Part shown: piece by piece, positions 1 through 11,433 of the stretch
How the letters are laid out: each line of letters starts with the position of its first letter
How positions within the stretch are numbered: position 1 is the first letter of the stretch
DNA from: Lingula anatina
Taxonomy: Eukaryota; Brachiopoda; Lingulata; Lingulida; Lingulidae
NCBI RefSeq assembly: GCF_001039355.2
Contig: NW_019775548.1
Location: 20,928 to 84,927 of the forward strand
Reading direction: 5' to 3'
DNA length: 64,000 nt
Notes under the pieces: model-generated
Database searches by the model: none
Told to the model about the DNA's origin: nothing
Seen by the model: only the letters and a program-made list of their open reading frames with translations
Position numbers and translations under genes: made by a program

Positions 1-290
1 CCCTAAAAAACATAATGGAATCGCCCAACCTTTCACCCCTTGGAACAGAATGAACTAGCCCAACCTATCACCCCTCAAAATGGAATGAACTCTCCCAACC
101 TTTCACCCCTCAAAACAGAATGAACTCGTTCAACCTTTCACCCCTCAAGACAGAATGAACTCGCCCAACCTTTCACCCCTCAAAACGGATTGGAATCGTC
201 CAAACTGTTAACCCTCAAAAAATTAACTCACCACACTTTTCACCCATCTACGGAATGAACTCTCTCGTCATTGCACTCGCCCATTTATCA
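1..290. repeat. Degenerate 35-bp tandem repeat
   Basis: About seven to eight head-to-tail units of roughly 35 bp share the cores CCCAACCTTTCACCCCTC and AGAATGAACTCG. Units near position 60-180 are nearly identical, and the array decays towards 290. It starts before the window. No coding potential is visible; it looks like a minisatellite or a satellite edge. Confidence 0.8.
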
Positions 291-2680
291 CCAGTCAAAT
301 ACAAGTTTATTCCTATCACCCACACCAATACAATCACTATCCACACTCATTACAAACAATAAAACGATTTTGGATTATATCCTTTATTATAGGACAAAAA
401 TTTACAACAGATCATGTTGACAAAAAAAATTAAAAATCATATAAACACGCATTTTTTATTATTATTTTCTTTATACTAAAAAACAGTGCGTATCTGTTAC
501 CACCTGTAATAGACATATCTCCAACAACAATTTTGCTTTAAGTGATATTTATTTTTCAGTTCAATTATCACAAAATTGTTAGAAATATAATATTGGCAAC
601 CAAAAAATAAAGGAAAAAGTAAAAGCATTTTTTGTATAAAAATGAAGTGAAAACGCATTATTATAGTTTCTGAAATAATAGCTCACATAAATATTACATT
701 CATTTCTTTATCTTTTACATGATATCAACAAAGAAAAGCACAACGATCTTTAAAAAAATGGTATGTGTGTGTGTGTGTGCCCGATTCCAAAATCATGCAG
801 AAAACAAGGGAAGATTCCATGCAACGCATTTGCATTTTGCTGGATCTCGGCAAAGAAGCTGGCAGTTCTGAAATATAAAAATAACGTTTTTATAATTATA
901 TCAAAATGGCATAATTCAGTGTTTACCGGTAGGTGCCGCATTTACGTATAGAGGGTGGTATTTAAAGTATCTATTATAGCACACTTCTCCATATAATTTT
1001 TGCATCTGTTGACTTCATGCTTTTTAAGACTTTAAGACATTATCAATGTTCAACTTTTGTAAAATCCAGTGAACTACACTACCCAAACAAACCTGACAAT
1101 TTTAACTGGTAAAACACGCAAAAAGTTGTAAAAAACACCCCTGGTGCTCTGAAAACATTTATTAAAAATGGCAACAAACCTATTCAACCCATGTCGAATT
1201 ACACCAAGTTACTAATACACTTATATACTGAACACAAGCTATATCAAACTCAAATCGCAACAACGGCTTATAAGTTCCTCTTACAATATATCTACATGCC
1301 ACGTTATCGAATTGTGCACATCATTCTGTAGGCCTCCTTCATCATTGCGATCTTTCTCGCTTTTACAAGAAATTTTACTTACCAGAAATCTCGGGATATC
1401 TGTCTCAATTCATCATACTGGGGTTCATATTGGGTCCGAGTTTCAACGGTGAATGAAATGTTTGACTCTTCGACTTAGCCACACCTTTCCTGCGTCCTCT
1501 ACTCACAGTGTCTAGCTCTCAAGTGACTAGTCAAGAAGATTGTTCGCTCTGAGCCAATCGAAATATTGTTATGCAAATTGAAACAGGTACACGGATGTTG
1601 TTGAAATCATTCTCAAAGAAAACTGTATCCGTTAGATCTTACAAATAAATTTATGAAATTAATTTTGTTAGCTTGTTGCTGGTTGGGATAGTTTAGTAGC
1701 CATTCTTTCAAAAGTGGTTTAAAATTCCCAAGACCAAGGACATATATTGATGATTCAATATACGTCCTTGCCAAGACCTACACCTGTACGTATGTACTAT
1801 TATGTCCATGTACTCAATGCTGCCGGAAGATCATTGGTTAAGACAGGCGCAGTTCGTTCACCTGTCTTTTGTTATGTAAATGTTGTGGCTTAGCTCATTT
1901 TGAGGAAGGACTAGTACAGTAGTTGTCACCACTTTCATATTCGCACATATTATTTTTGATGTCATTGTTACATACATACATACAGATATATACAGACGAA
2001 AAACAACGCTACAATTTGTAACATTTTCGTTACCAGATAACGTTATAAATAACGAATTATAGTAACATTTAATATGGAATATTTTTTCCAATTCATAATT
2101 CATCAGTTTTTTTCCTGTCTTGCTGACTGATTAATGAAAATAAGGACTAAAATCGTGTTTTAATAACTTTTAATGGGTGACAGGTAGGGCGGCTCCAGTT
2201 TGGTGTTCGCTTAGAGCCTTGAAAAACGCGTTTTGGTGACAATTTCCCCCTCATTCTGAACGGACTGAGTGGATTTTGTTTAGTTGCAGCAGCATATCCG
2301 GAAGGACAGTGACTCCTGTATCCTGGTGGTAAGATTTCGATACATTGGGCGTGGCCTCTGGTGTAGGAACTTCAGTTTTGGTATTACTCTATAAAACTGT
2401 GAGGACCATGCCGTACATACAGACAATGAACATAACTCTTCAACTATCCAAGGATGGGCCGGGTTTACCAGATGAGTGTTCTGTTGATATAAAGCAATAA
2501 AAACTAATTATTTTATCTCAATTACTAAACCCTCCCCGTGCGTTTCAAACCGTCTTAATAGATTTCTGTCGCTATGGGTATTCTCTAAGAATGCCAACAC
2601 TGTCAGATGGGAATGATACACGTTTTTTAAAGAGAAGTATGTTTGGGGGTCATTTAGGGTCCAGATATTTGATTTACCTC
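291..2680. other. Intergenic stretch, no gene seen
   Basis: AT-rich sequence without a convincing exon on either strand. It holds a short (GT)n run at 764-779 and a near-perfect hairpin at 1736-1769 (15-bp arms starting AAGGACATATATTGA, one mismatch). The short open frames here lack family resemblance, splice context or codon bias. Confidence 0.6.
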
Positions 2681-3309
2681 TTGACTGTTTCGTTTGTTCA
2701 CTCTGAAAGACTAGGTCACAACTGAATTTCCTGTTCAGGTGAAGGTGAAAAGGACATTACCTCAGTTTTGATGATGACTTGTTAGTCCTTCTCGCCCCCT
2801 CCCCCTCAGGGTGGGTTTGAGAATGTCGTCATACACATGGGACAGCTTGTGTGCTCCTTCATCTCTGTTTATGGCGTGTTTCTTTCTTCATATTTTGGCA
2901 CATTGTTGTTTTCTAACATATGATCTGTGATGGCGGATTTGTGTAAAACTTCTGTCGAGAGGTAAATCAAATATCTGGATCTATCATAAATGAAAACTTT
3001 TTGAATATACATAAGCGGTTGTTCTTACACAATGCAGGTTTGAAAAAGCCCCCATTCTTCTAACCAAACTACATGATATACAGACAAAAGATATACATTC
3101 AGAGCTCTCAAATACAAACACACTATGCGGGTTTTACATTTGTTTACTTGGGAAATTTGTTGGTTTTGTTTCTTAGGAGTTTTTTGCGTATCAGCTGATA
3201 TTCCTATTATTTCGAAATCGGAGGGAAAACGCCCAAAATAATGGTACACAACACATTTCTACATACAAAATAACACCATCATTAGGATACACATATCTGT
3301 AGCCAGACG

Positions 3310-3385
3310 CCGTCTTGAAGAATAAGAGACAGATTTCAAACAACGTAGCGGAGGTTCGATTGTCACTGAAACAAAGATTGCTCAG
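3310..3385 (+). other. Likely 5' UTR exon of SCP-like gene 1
   Basis: A conserved block ends at a consensus donor, CTCAG|GTAAGT, and its counterpart in unit 2 ends at 6955 with CTCAG|GTTAGT. The coding exon at 3938 is preceded by an acceptor (TTTTCATACAG, last base 3931) six bases before the ATG. A spliced non-coding leader is therefore inferred for both genes. The left edge is a guess. Confidence 0.45.
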
Positions 3386-3937
3386 GTAAGTCTAGGGAAG
3401 ATTTGAATTTGAGTAATATTTTCTCTTTATTTATTATTTAGTAAAAGTCTGAGTACCGTATACAATAACAGACATTTAAACATAAACCTTGTTATAGTGG
3501 ATAACTCAAAATGACGCGAGTCAGAGCTTATCACATTAAAATTGATACGTTATTGGAAAGTACATTGTATGATAAAATTTAAATTGTGTTATTCGGTTTT
3601 TAATTGTGGAAACCATACTTTTCTCTGTTCCTGTTCCTTTCAAGTGTACCAAATTGTAATATAGGTATTTTCAATGCACAATAAAATGCGGTTAACGCAA
3701 CTCATATAAGAATAAAATCTGTGGATTAACGTTTCATTATCATGTGGGGACTTTGATTTGTTTGATATAAAAATACAAATCTTATCATTTTTGCTGTTTT
3801 TGAATATTAGCAGTTCAAAACTAAAGTGGGCTATGCCATTAAATTCAAATTCTTTAATCACATTTTAGGTCCAGGCTGGTATTTATTAATGTCTGCTGTA
3901 TTTTGATTGTTTTTCTCTTATTTTCATACAGCAAACC

Positions 3938-4772
3938 ATGTCTCTGGTAAATCAATTCGCTGTCATCGTTTTACTCACCGCATTTTATGGCTACACGGTC
4001 GGGCGGATGCTAAGGTAAGTTTTCAAATGGAAATGTATTTTTCTGTCAAATCACTGTAATAAAATTCTTCACGGTAATTGTAATACACATACAGGTTACA
4101 GAGAAGTTTCAGGGGACACTTTCAAAATAAACTCACTTGAAATTGAAATCTGTGTTAACAAACGACATTAATTTCACCAATGATTAATTGGTCCATTGAT
4201 TTTTTTCCCCAATAAATGCAAAGGTGCCTCGAGCCAACCAGGTATCTGATCTTTGGATTAAGAAATTCAGTGAAAAGTTTAGAGTAACAGATGTCAACAA
4301 CGACAATTTGGTCTACAAAGAAGAATTCGTGGACGAAGTGGCATTCAGAGCTCATCGGATTCTGCCGTCGTGGAGGGCTAAGGCTGTGTATGGATTAATG
4401 AACAATGCTTGGTGGTCTTGGGTGGAAGGCAAGACGCCCGAAGTGGAGCAGCCATTGAACCTCAAAAGCTGGCTTAGGTTATATGAAATGGACCTCCTTA
4501 ATGCGACTTTGAATGATCTTGAATCGTATTGGTGTTTGAACTGGTTCCATATTCTAGATGAAGACTGCGACGAAACGATGTCTGTTGGCGAGTATTCCAA
4601 TTTGCTAGAGATAATGCGTAACGTCTTCCCTCCTGAAGAACTTTTCAATATCATTGACCGAAACCAAAAAAACGTAGTCAGCATGGAAGAGTTCTTACAT
4701 GGTTGTGAACATTTTTATTTTGACATGAAAGACAAGAAGGCAGCCCTTTTCTTTGGTTCTGCTGGAAATTAA
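3938..4772 (+). CDS. Secreted SCP-like EF-hand protein 1, frame broken between exons
   Basis: Exon 1 is 3938-4014 (signal peptide starting MSLVNQFAVIVLLTAFYGYT) and exon 2 is 4224-4772 (182 codons plus stop, starting VPRANQVSDLW). The family is the invertebrate sarcoplasmic calcium-binding protein (SCP), recognised from the N-terminal SDLW motif, EF-hand loops I, III and IV, and an aromatic C-terminal tail (LFFGS). Loop I is DVNNDNLVYKEE, loop III DEDCDETMSVGE and loop IV DRNQKNVVSMEE. Loop IV has Lys in place of the acidic residue at position 5, so it probably does not bind calcium. Exon 1 is 77 nt, against 81 nt in its paralogue at 8152. Standard splicing at both consensus sites would shift the frame and soon reach a stop. 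A weak donor at ACG|GTCGGG would keep the frame (20-codon exon 1). Either a recent null allele, a sequence error or an alternative donor would explain this. Confidence 0.75.
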
Positions 4773-4931
4773 TTAGGAGTAAAATACATGGCTTGCCATA
4801 ATAGCCAAAAATACATCTTAAAAAGATATTCAGAATTGCCAGAATTATAATTTAAAATTTTTAAGAAGTCAAAACTTCTAACGGTTGCAATAGTATTACC
4901 TTACATTTAATTACATGTTTCAATTTGCTCC

Positions 4932-4937
4932 AATAAA
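4932..4937 (+). terminator. Poly(A) signal AATAAA
   Basis: AATAAA lies 160 bp after the stop codon of SCP-like gene 1, a plausible 3' UTR length. It was judged from position only. Confidence 0.5.
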
Positions 4938-4939
4938 CT

Positions 4940-6190
4940 TCGTGCAAATCTTAATGTATTTTAACTTGCGTTTTTTTTCTAATGATTGAAAAAATATTAC
5001 TCACAGAAGTCCAGTGTTAAGGCATTGATAAGGCATGAAAATAATTAAACTTATTTTATTACATTGCTCTTTTACCAAATTGGCTTCAGGCTTCAATAAT
5101 GATAAATGGTATATGTGAACTCAAGCAGCGGTTTTGTGGTCTGGGACGCCAAATTAAATACTTGAATTGGAATTTCACAGCACGAACGTCAAAAAATCCA
5201 CAAGCATCACAATGAATATTGCGAACAATTTGGCCAGCTTTCATCCGAGTAACCTGCTGTTTACATGAAAGTTCATTGTCCTTAACTATTCTCAATAAAC
5301 AAGGAACCGCGCGTTGGAGCATTCCGGTATTGTCAAAAGGATAATATTTGCTCCTCTGTATACGTCTATAACAAAAGAGATAAAAATTTTACAGTTTCCA
5401 TTTTTTACGCTAATACAGCAACATTGATTCCGGGTAGGATTGCGTGACTGGATTGATTTAATTATTGTTTATAACAACGTTTATTTAACTGTCGTATGTT
5501 TATTATGTAATGCACACACAATGGGACGAAAAAGAGTAAAATAGACGGGCATGATAAGAAGAGTTAAGAGTTATTGGTAAAATCATTATGTTGTTCTATT
5601 AAAAAGTGATGTGGCGGTTGGGTATTTTCTAATCTTTAAACGTTTACGTTTGCTTGGAAGATATTTAAAGAGCACATTTGCAGTGTAAGTATAGCATCGT
5701 GCATTTTTTAACTCCACCCTTCCAATCCCACTATTCTTATAATTGTGTCTGTTGATGAGGTTGACTTGGTTTTTATACTTTTAATTGGGAATATATACAC
5801 AAATAAATCATTGAAAATTACCTTAAATTACAGAAGGAAAGTAAAACAACCACATTTCTCAAAAAAAGGAATATAAGCAGCTGGTGCAAAGTTTTTCTCA
5901 CAACTTGTTTTTCTTGCACTATTCCAGAAGTACCTGTTCTGCTCGATGTAGCTGATTTCAGATTCTATGTTCTATCATTTCAGCAATGTTATTACAGCTG
6001 TTGTCACACTATGGACGTCACTTTAACCCCCATACTTAATATCGAACTACATGATATACAAATGAAAAGCATGTTCATATGTTCCAGATACATAGACACT
6101 ATGCTGGTATAAATGCGTTTGCATTTTAAATTAACATGGTTTTGTTTCATTTTGACGTTTTTAGGCAAGGTACCTAGCAGTTCTGGAAAT
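4940..6190. other. Intergenic stretch between SCP-like genes 1 and 2
   Basis: No exon could be supported. Around 6025-6150 there is another diverged piece of the non-coding block that also occurs near 3050-3200, 6634-6800 and 10130-10190 (shared core ACTACATGATATACA). Confidence 0.5.
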
Positions 6191-6327
6191 ATCTTGACTG
6201 TTTCGTCTGTTCACTCTGACAGACTTGGTGATAGCTGAATTACCTTTTTAGGTGAAGGTAAAAAGGTAATTACCTCAGTCTTGACGATGACTTGTTAGTC
6301 CTTCTAGTCCCCTCCCCCCAGGGTGGG

Positions 6328-6594
6328 TTAGAGAATGTCGTCATACACATGGGACAGCTTGTATGCTCCTTCATCTCTGTTTATGGTGTGTTTCTTTCTT
6401 CTTGTCCAGATGGATCCCAACACTTTCCGTCTATTGTAATCACTTTCACTGGTTAGCACTTTTACATTGTCCCATTTTGGCACATGGTTGTTTTCTGACA
6501 TATGATCTGTGATGGCGGATTTGTGTAAAACTCCTGTCGAGAGGTAAATCAAATATCTGGATCTAACAAAAAGGAAAAGTTTTTGACTATACAT
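6328..6594 (-). mobile_element. Penelope-like retroelement remnant (C-terminal GIY-YIG region)
   Basis: The minus-strand frame reads SAITDHMSENNHVPKWDN, then an RRK segment, then INRDEGAYKLSHVYDDIL. This succession (ITDH, NHV-x-WDN, NRDEG-x-Y-LSH-x-YD) is typical of the C-terminal tail after the GIY-YIG endonuclease of animal Penelope-like elements. Only the last 80 or so residues are present and no reverse transcriptase domain is visible, so this is a dead 3' fragment. A related, more deleted copy lies at about 2800-2990 in duplication unit 1. Assignment is from remembered family motifs. Confidence 0.6.
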
Positions 6595-7052
6595 AAGAGG
6601 TTCTTCTTACACAATACAGGTTTACTGGCGCCCCAAATTCTTCTAACCAAACTACATGATATACATTCAGAGCTTTCAAATACAAACACACTATGCGGGT
6701 TTACATTTGTATACTTGGGAAATTTGTTGGTTTTGTTTCTTTTTTTTTTTTTTTTGCGTATCAGCTGATATTTCTATTATTTCGAAATCGGAGGAAACTT
6801 GCCCAAAATAATGGTACATAACACATTTCTTCATACCAAATAACACCATTGTTAGGATACGCATATCTGTAGTCAGACGCTGTCTTGAAGAAAAAGAGAC
6901 AGATATAAAAAACGTAGCGGAGGTTCGATTTGTCACTTTAACAAAGATTGCTCAGGTTAGTCTAGGAAAGATTTCAATTTGAGTTATATTTAATTTTTTT
7001 CTCTTTATTAATTATTTGGTAAAAGTCTGAGTACTTAATACAATAACAGACA

Positions 7053-7641
7053 TAGGGGAGATCGGGGCTAGTTGGACCCCGGGGTAAGTTGGCCCCCATC
7101 AATTTATGAAAAAGTAACTACGGGTGAAAAAATTGATCATTTAGAAAAGTGACCGTAGCTTACAATGCTAAGGAAGTGTCGGACGTTAAAAAGTTTTACT
7201 TAGGCGGTGAGGCCAAATAAACAATTTTTGCACCTAAAAGTAATTTTGTTTGAGAGATTAAAAAATCTATTTTCATAGGCTTTCGATCGAATGAAGTATA
7301 CGTATTGGGCATCAGACTAAAGCTAATTGTTTCAAAATTTACTCAAATGTATAAAAGTAGTCCATTCTTGCACCATAAACGACTGCCATCCTCAAATCTA
7401 AAAATTGTGCACCTGGGGCTAGTTGGCCGTGGGGGTGCAAGTTGGCCCCCCCTGACATCAGTTGCGTTTTTTGTCAAATTGTGAGCCATATCTGGCATTA
7501 TATTTGAATAATAACGACGTTACATATGTAGCTTAGATCATGGGACTTACTTTGAAATCGGTTTTGTTACTCTAACTCATTCCTAGTTGGCTCTACAAGG
7601 CCAAAAGTGTCTGACTGGGCCAAACAGCCCGGTCTTCTCTA
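7053..7641. mobile_element. 589-bp MITE with imperfect 28-bp terminal inverted repeats
   Basis: The left end TAGGGGAGATCGGGGCTAG and the reverse complement of the right end TAGAGAAGACCGGGCTG match over about 28 bp with a few mismatches. The element is exactly the block missing from the paralogous intron of SCP-like gene 1, which runs uninterrupted at about 3470-3485. It lies in the first intron of SCP-like gene 2. The motif CTAGTTGG followed by Cs recurs inside it. There is no coding capacity. The duplicated target could be TA, but this is uncertain. Confidence 0.75.
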
Positions 7642-8151
7642 TATTTTAACATAAATCGTGTTATAGTGGATAGCTCAAACTGACGCGAGTCAGAACTTAT
7701 CACATTAAAATAAGTTATTGGAAAGTAGATTGTATGATAAAAATTAAATTGTGTTATTCGACAAGAATAACAATATGCAGGCTCATAATTAGTTGTATAT
7801 AACTGTGGCTATTAATTGTGGAAACCATACTTTTGTCTGTTACTGTTCCTTTCAAGTGTACCAGATTGTAATACAGGTATTTTCAATGCACAATAAAATG
7901 CAGTTAACGCAACTCATATAAGAATAAATTTTATGGATAAACGTTTCATTATCATGTGGGGATTTTGATTTGTTTGTTATAAAAATAGAAATCTTATCAT
8001 TTTTGCTGTTTTCGAATATTTACAGTACAAAATACAGTAGGCAATGCCATTAAATTCAAATCCTTTAATCACATTTTATTAACAGGCTGCTATTTATTAA
8101 TGGTGGCTGTATTTTGATTGTTTTTTTTTTCTAATATTCAAACAGTAAACC

Positions 8152-8982
8152 ATGTCTCTGCTTAATCAATTCGCTGTCATCGCTTTACTCACCGCATTTT
8201 ATGGCTACTCGGTCGGGCAGACCACTGCTAAGGTAAGTTTTCAAATGGAAATGTATTTTTTTATCAAATCATTCTAATATAATTTTTTCACAGTAATTGT
8301 AATACACACACAGGTTGCAAAGAAGTCTCAGGGCACACTTTCAAAATAATCTTCCTTGAAACTGAAATCTGTGTGAACAAACGACATTAATTTCACCAAT
8401 GACTACCCATTGATTTTTTCCAATTAATACAAGGTGCCTCGAGCCAACCAAGTATCTGATCTTTGGATTAAGAAATTCAGTGAACAGTTTAGAGTAACAG
8501 ATGTCAACAACGACGGTTTGGTCTACAAAGAAGAATACGTGGACGAAATGGCAAAGAGAGCTCATCGGGTTCTCCCGTCATGGAGGGCCAAAGCACTATA
8601 TGGGGTAATGAGCAACAGTTGGCAGGCTTGGTTGCACAGCAACCCGTCCAAATTGGAGCAACCAATAAACCTCAACAGGTGGCTTGAGTTGTTTGGAATG
8701 GACCTCCTTAATGTCAGATTGGATGAACTTGAGTTGGATTTTTGCCTGGACTGGTTTCACGTTCTTGATGAAGACTGCGATGAAGAAATGTCTTTACAGG
8801 AGTATTCCAAATTTCTAGTGATATTCCGGAACACATTGCCGCCGGAAGAACTCTTCAATGCTGTTGACCTAAACAAAGATGCCATTATTAGCGTGGAAGA
8901 GTTTTTACATGGTTGCGAATCATTTTATTACGACATGGAAGACAATTACTCCGTCTTATTTTATGGTTCTCTTGAGACTTAG
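8152..8982 (+). CDS. Secreted SCP-like EF-hand protein 2
   Basis: Two coding exons, 8152-8232 and 8434-8982, join in phase 0 to give 209 residues. Residues 1 to about 23 form a hydrophobic signal peptide (MSLLNQFAVIALLTAFYGYS). The rest matches the invertebrate SCP family: SDLW at 36-39, EF loop I at 50-61 (DVNNDGLVYKEE), a degenerate second hand, loop III at 139-150 (DEDCDEEMSLQE) and loop IV at 172-183 (DLNKDAIISVEE). All three active loops keep acidic or Asn ligands at positions 1, 3 and 5 and Glu at 12. Cys residues at 131, 142 and 188 are shared by all three paralogues. Known SCPs are cytosolic Ca/Mg buffers of about 174-190 residues, so a leader peptide is unusual and suggests secretion or an ER role. 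The target compartment is inferred. This is the most intact member of the trio. Confidence 0.88.
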
Positions 8983-9091
8983 ATAATTGCAAAATTTAAG
9001 GTGGCTCCTTATTACCACACGGTATAGCTTTCTTTAGAATGTTCAAGAATGGAAAAGAAATGGTCTTTATTCCCAGTTTAAAGCAGTGGAG

Positions 9092-9097
9092 AATAAA
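9092..9097 (+). terminator. Poly(A) signal AATAAA
   Basis: AATAAA lies 110 bp after the stop of SCP-like gene 2, consistent with a short 3' UTR. Confidence 0.5.
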
Positions 9098-9099
9098 TT

Positions 9100-10590
9100 A
9101 ATCCTTATAAAGTAAGTATAAAACGTTGGTTAAATATGTTAGTGACTTTTGCAGAACACGGCAATTTAGATTTGCATAGGGTGTGGGGGGGGGGGGAGTG
9201 GGGGCAAAGTTATTCATAGTGCAATGGCGGATATAGAGGGGGCCTGCTACCCATTGCTTTATAGTAAAACATATAGGAATTTTTGCAGGAAAGAATTCAT
9301 TGGGTGTCAAATCTCTTCATTTTTTAGCCTTTGGGAAGGGTAGTTTGCAGCCTGGTAAAGGCTTAGCCCTTGCTATAAACAGCACTCGTGTGATGTATAC
9401 ACTGGTATGGAGAATGGAGCACCCATGGACCTACTCAAGATCAAACTTCATGGTACACAGAGAAATAAAGGACCTTTGGGTTTTGTAAACATGATTACAC
9501 TTTACAGACAGACGCTAACTTTTAGCAAAATATCAGGAATGTCGCAAACTTTTCGAAAATTTTATGTAATCTAAGTGTTATCTGTCTTGAGCTTTGTACT
9601 TCCAAGTACTTTTTTCCAGTTCTCGTTTAACTCAAATCTCCAGGTCTTACGAGATTTTTCTTGTTTTCTGTCTTCATATCTTCGTGACCATTCTGTCAGC
9701 CTAATTGCAAATTTGTCATCCTTGATTCTACTAACATGTCTGTCAAGGGATACAGTTACTGAATCTATTGCCAGTGCCATATTATTTTAATTGATGACAT
9801 TGAATCTACATCGCTGATATTTCAGTCGGTCTAAAGAGGATACGTATCTAGTTTAAAATCCGGCTAGGCAAGACTGAAATCCAAAGTCACATAAAATTTA
9901 GAATAAAAATAGATTAATTGGATTCCTATTAAAACCATTTAGTTGCATAATCTGTGGCTAAGGACATCTTTTATTAACTACCCATGTGAGTGGTGAGGGC
10001 CTGCCATATAACCCAGGGTGAATTATATTGTTTTTGCACATTGTAAGCAGTATAACTAAATACAGATGTAAACATACCCATATGTTGTGTATATAATTTT
10101 ACAATTGTTCTCATACAACGACGATTACTGAAGCCCCCATACTCCAATTCTGACTACAATGATGCACAGACAAAAGAAACATTCAGACTTTCGCTAGGTG
10201 CATGGTGCTAGCCGCTATGCCACCTTGCAGCAAGTAACAACATCTACTCACATCATTCTGATGAAGGCTTATATCCAGGTTGCCCGTAAGCTAATGGTAT
10301 GTAAACATTTCAACTTGTGTTTTATAATTATCATATTTGATCTAACTACCAAGCTAATGAACTGTTTTGTTTACAAAGACATCATTTAGCATATATTTTA
10401 ATGTATTTAAATGAAAAGAACCCTGAGAAAAATAAGTTTCATCAATTGCACATTGATTTTTTTTTTTTTTTTTTTTTTTTTTGCATTCTTATATCATAGC
10501 GATATCATTATTGACAGACTTTCATGATATACATCTTTTTAAAATACCTGTATTTTTCTCAGAAATATTTCAGTTTCATTCACCCTTTTT
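9100..10590. other. Intergenic stretch between SCP-like genes 2 and 3
   Basis: It contains a G-run (9185-9196) and a 26-nt T-run (10457-10482). A short piece of the block shared with the other SCP upstream regions lies at 10130-10190. No exon could be supported. Confidence 0.5.
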
Positions 10591-10604
10591 TCAGACAAAT
10601 AACT

Positions 10605-11433
10605 ATGTGTCTGTTCGATCTTGTACTAGTAATGATTGTTCTGTTCTTCGTCTCTAACGGCGTCGAATTTACTGATTCAAAGGTGAGATTTCATTTTTAT
10701 AGTTGCTCAAAAGGTTTTCAATATTTCAATTAATTTTAATTAAAATGTAGGCCATGTTTTGTGCACACTTTCCTAACATATATGGGGATGTCATTCAACT
10801 TTTTTCGAAATATTTAGCTAATAAAAAAGTACAAGTTACGGTTAAGCCTCAGTGTTTGTTTAATTCACGCCTATTTCACGTAATACACAGATACTTCAAG
10901 ACACCCAAGTGTCTGATCTTTGGGTTTGGAAACAGACCATGGGGTTTAGAATGTTAGATATCAACGGGGATGGCTTGGTCTACAAGGAGGAATACGTGGA
11001 TAAGGTGACGGAGAGAGCTCATCGGGTTCTCCCCTCTTGGAGGGCCAAGGCTGTACATGAAATAATGAGCGAAGCATGGCAAAAATGGTTGGGCGCAGAT
11101 ATATCCAACGTGGAACAGTCAATTGACCTGGGCAGGTGGCTTGAGTTATTTGGAACGGATATCCGCAATGTGACACTGGATGGCCTTGAGCTGGATTGGT
11201 GTTTAGACTGGTTCCACATCTTTGACTTGGACTGCGACGAGGGACTGTCTGCTGGGGAGTACTCCAAATTCCTAGAGATCTCAAGAAACGCCCTGCCGAC
11301 GGAGGAACTTTTCACTGCCGTTGACCGCAATCAAAATGGCATTATTAGTATGGAGGAGTTCGTATATGGTTGTGAACATTTTTATTTTGACATGGAAGAT
11401 AACAGGACAGCCCTTTTCTATGGCTCTCTCTAA
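10605..11433 (+). CDS. Secreted SCP-like EF-hand protein 3
   Basis: Exon 1 is 10605-10682 (26 codons, leader MCLFDLVLVMIVLFFVSNGV) and exon 2 is 10891-11433, joined in phase 0 to give 206 residues. It is the most diverged paralogue, with a shorter N-terminus after the leader (ILQDTQVSDLWVWKQTMGF). Loop I is DINGDGLVYKEE, loop III DLDCDEGLSAGE and loop IV DRNQNGIISMEE, in which Asn replaces the acid at position 5. An acceptor TTTTTTCAG just before the ATG suggests a spliced 5' leader, as in the other two. The intron between leader and domain falls at the same place in all three genes, so the signal peptide exon is an ancestral module of this cluster. Confidence 0.87.

Larger units (their letters stand above)
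2683..4772. repeat. Tandem gene duplication unit, copy 1
   Basis: This segment aligns in order with 6195-8982: first the retroelement remnant, then a conserved non-coding block, a 5' UTR exon, the signal-peptide exon and the main EF-hand exon. The two units are spaced about 3.5-4.2 kb apart. Copy 2 carries a later MITE insertion (7053-7641) and an additional stretch at about 6397-6475 that copy 1 lacks. Confidence 0.8.
6195..8982. repeat. Tandem gene duplication unit, copy 2
   Basis: Counterpart of 2683-4772. Exon 2 is strongly conserved, and introns and upstream blocks also align readily. This implies a fairly recent tandem duplication that carried the retroelement remnant along with the gene. 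Confidence 0.8.

Noticed and set aside
1-290. CRISPR-like array
   Set aside because: Repeats are contiguous and degenerate, with no unique spacers, and the DNA is clearly eukaryotic.
4224-4226. GTG as a start codon for the EF-hand frames at 4224 and 8434
   Set aside because: The GTG follows a splice acceptor directly and codes for Val; the true ATG is in the upstream signal-peptide exon.
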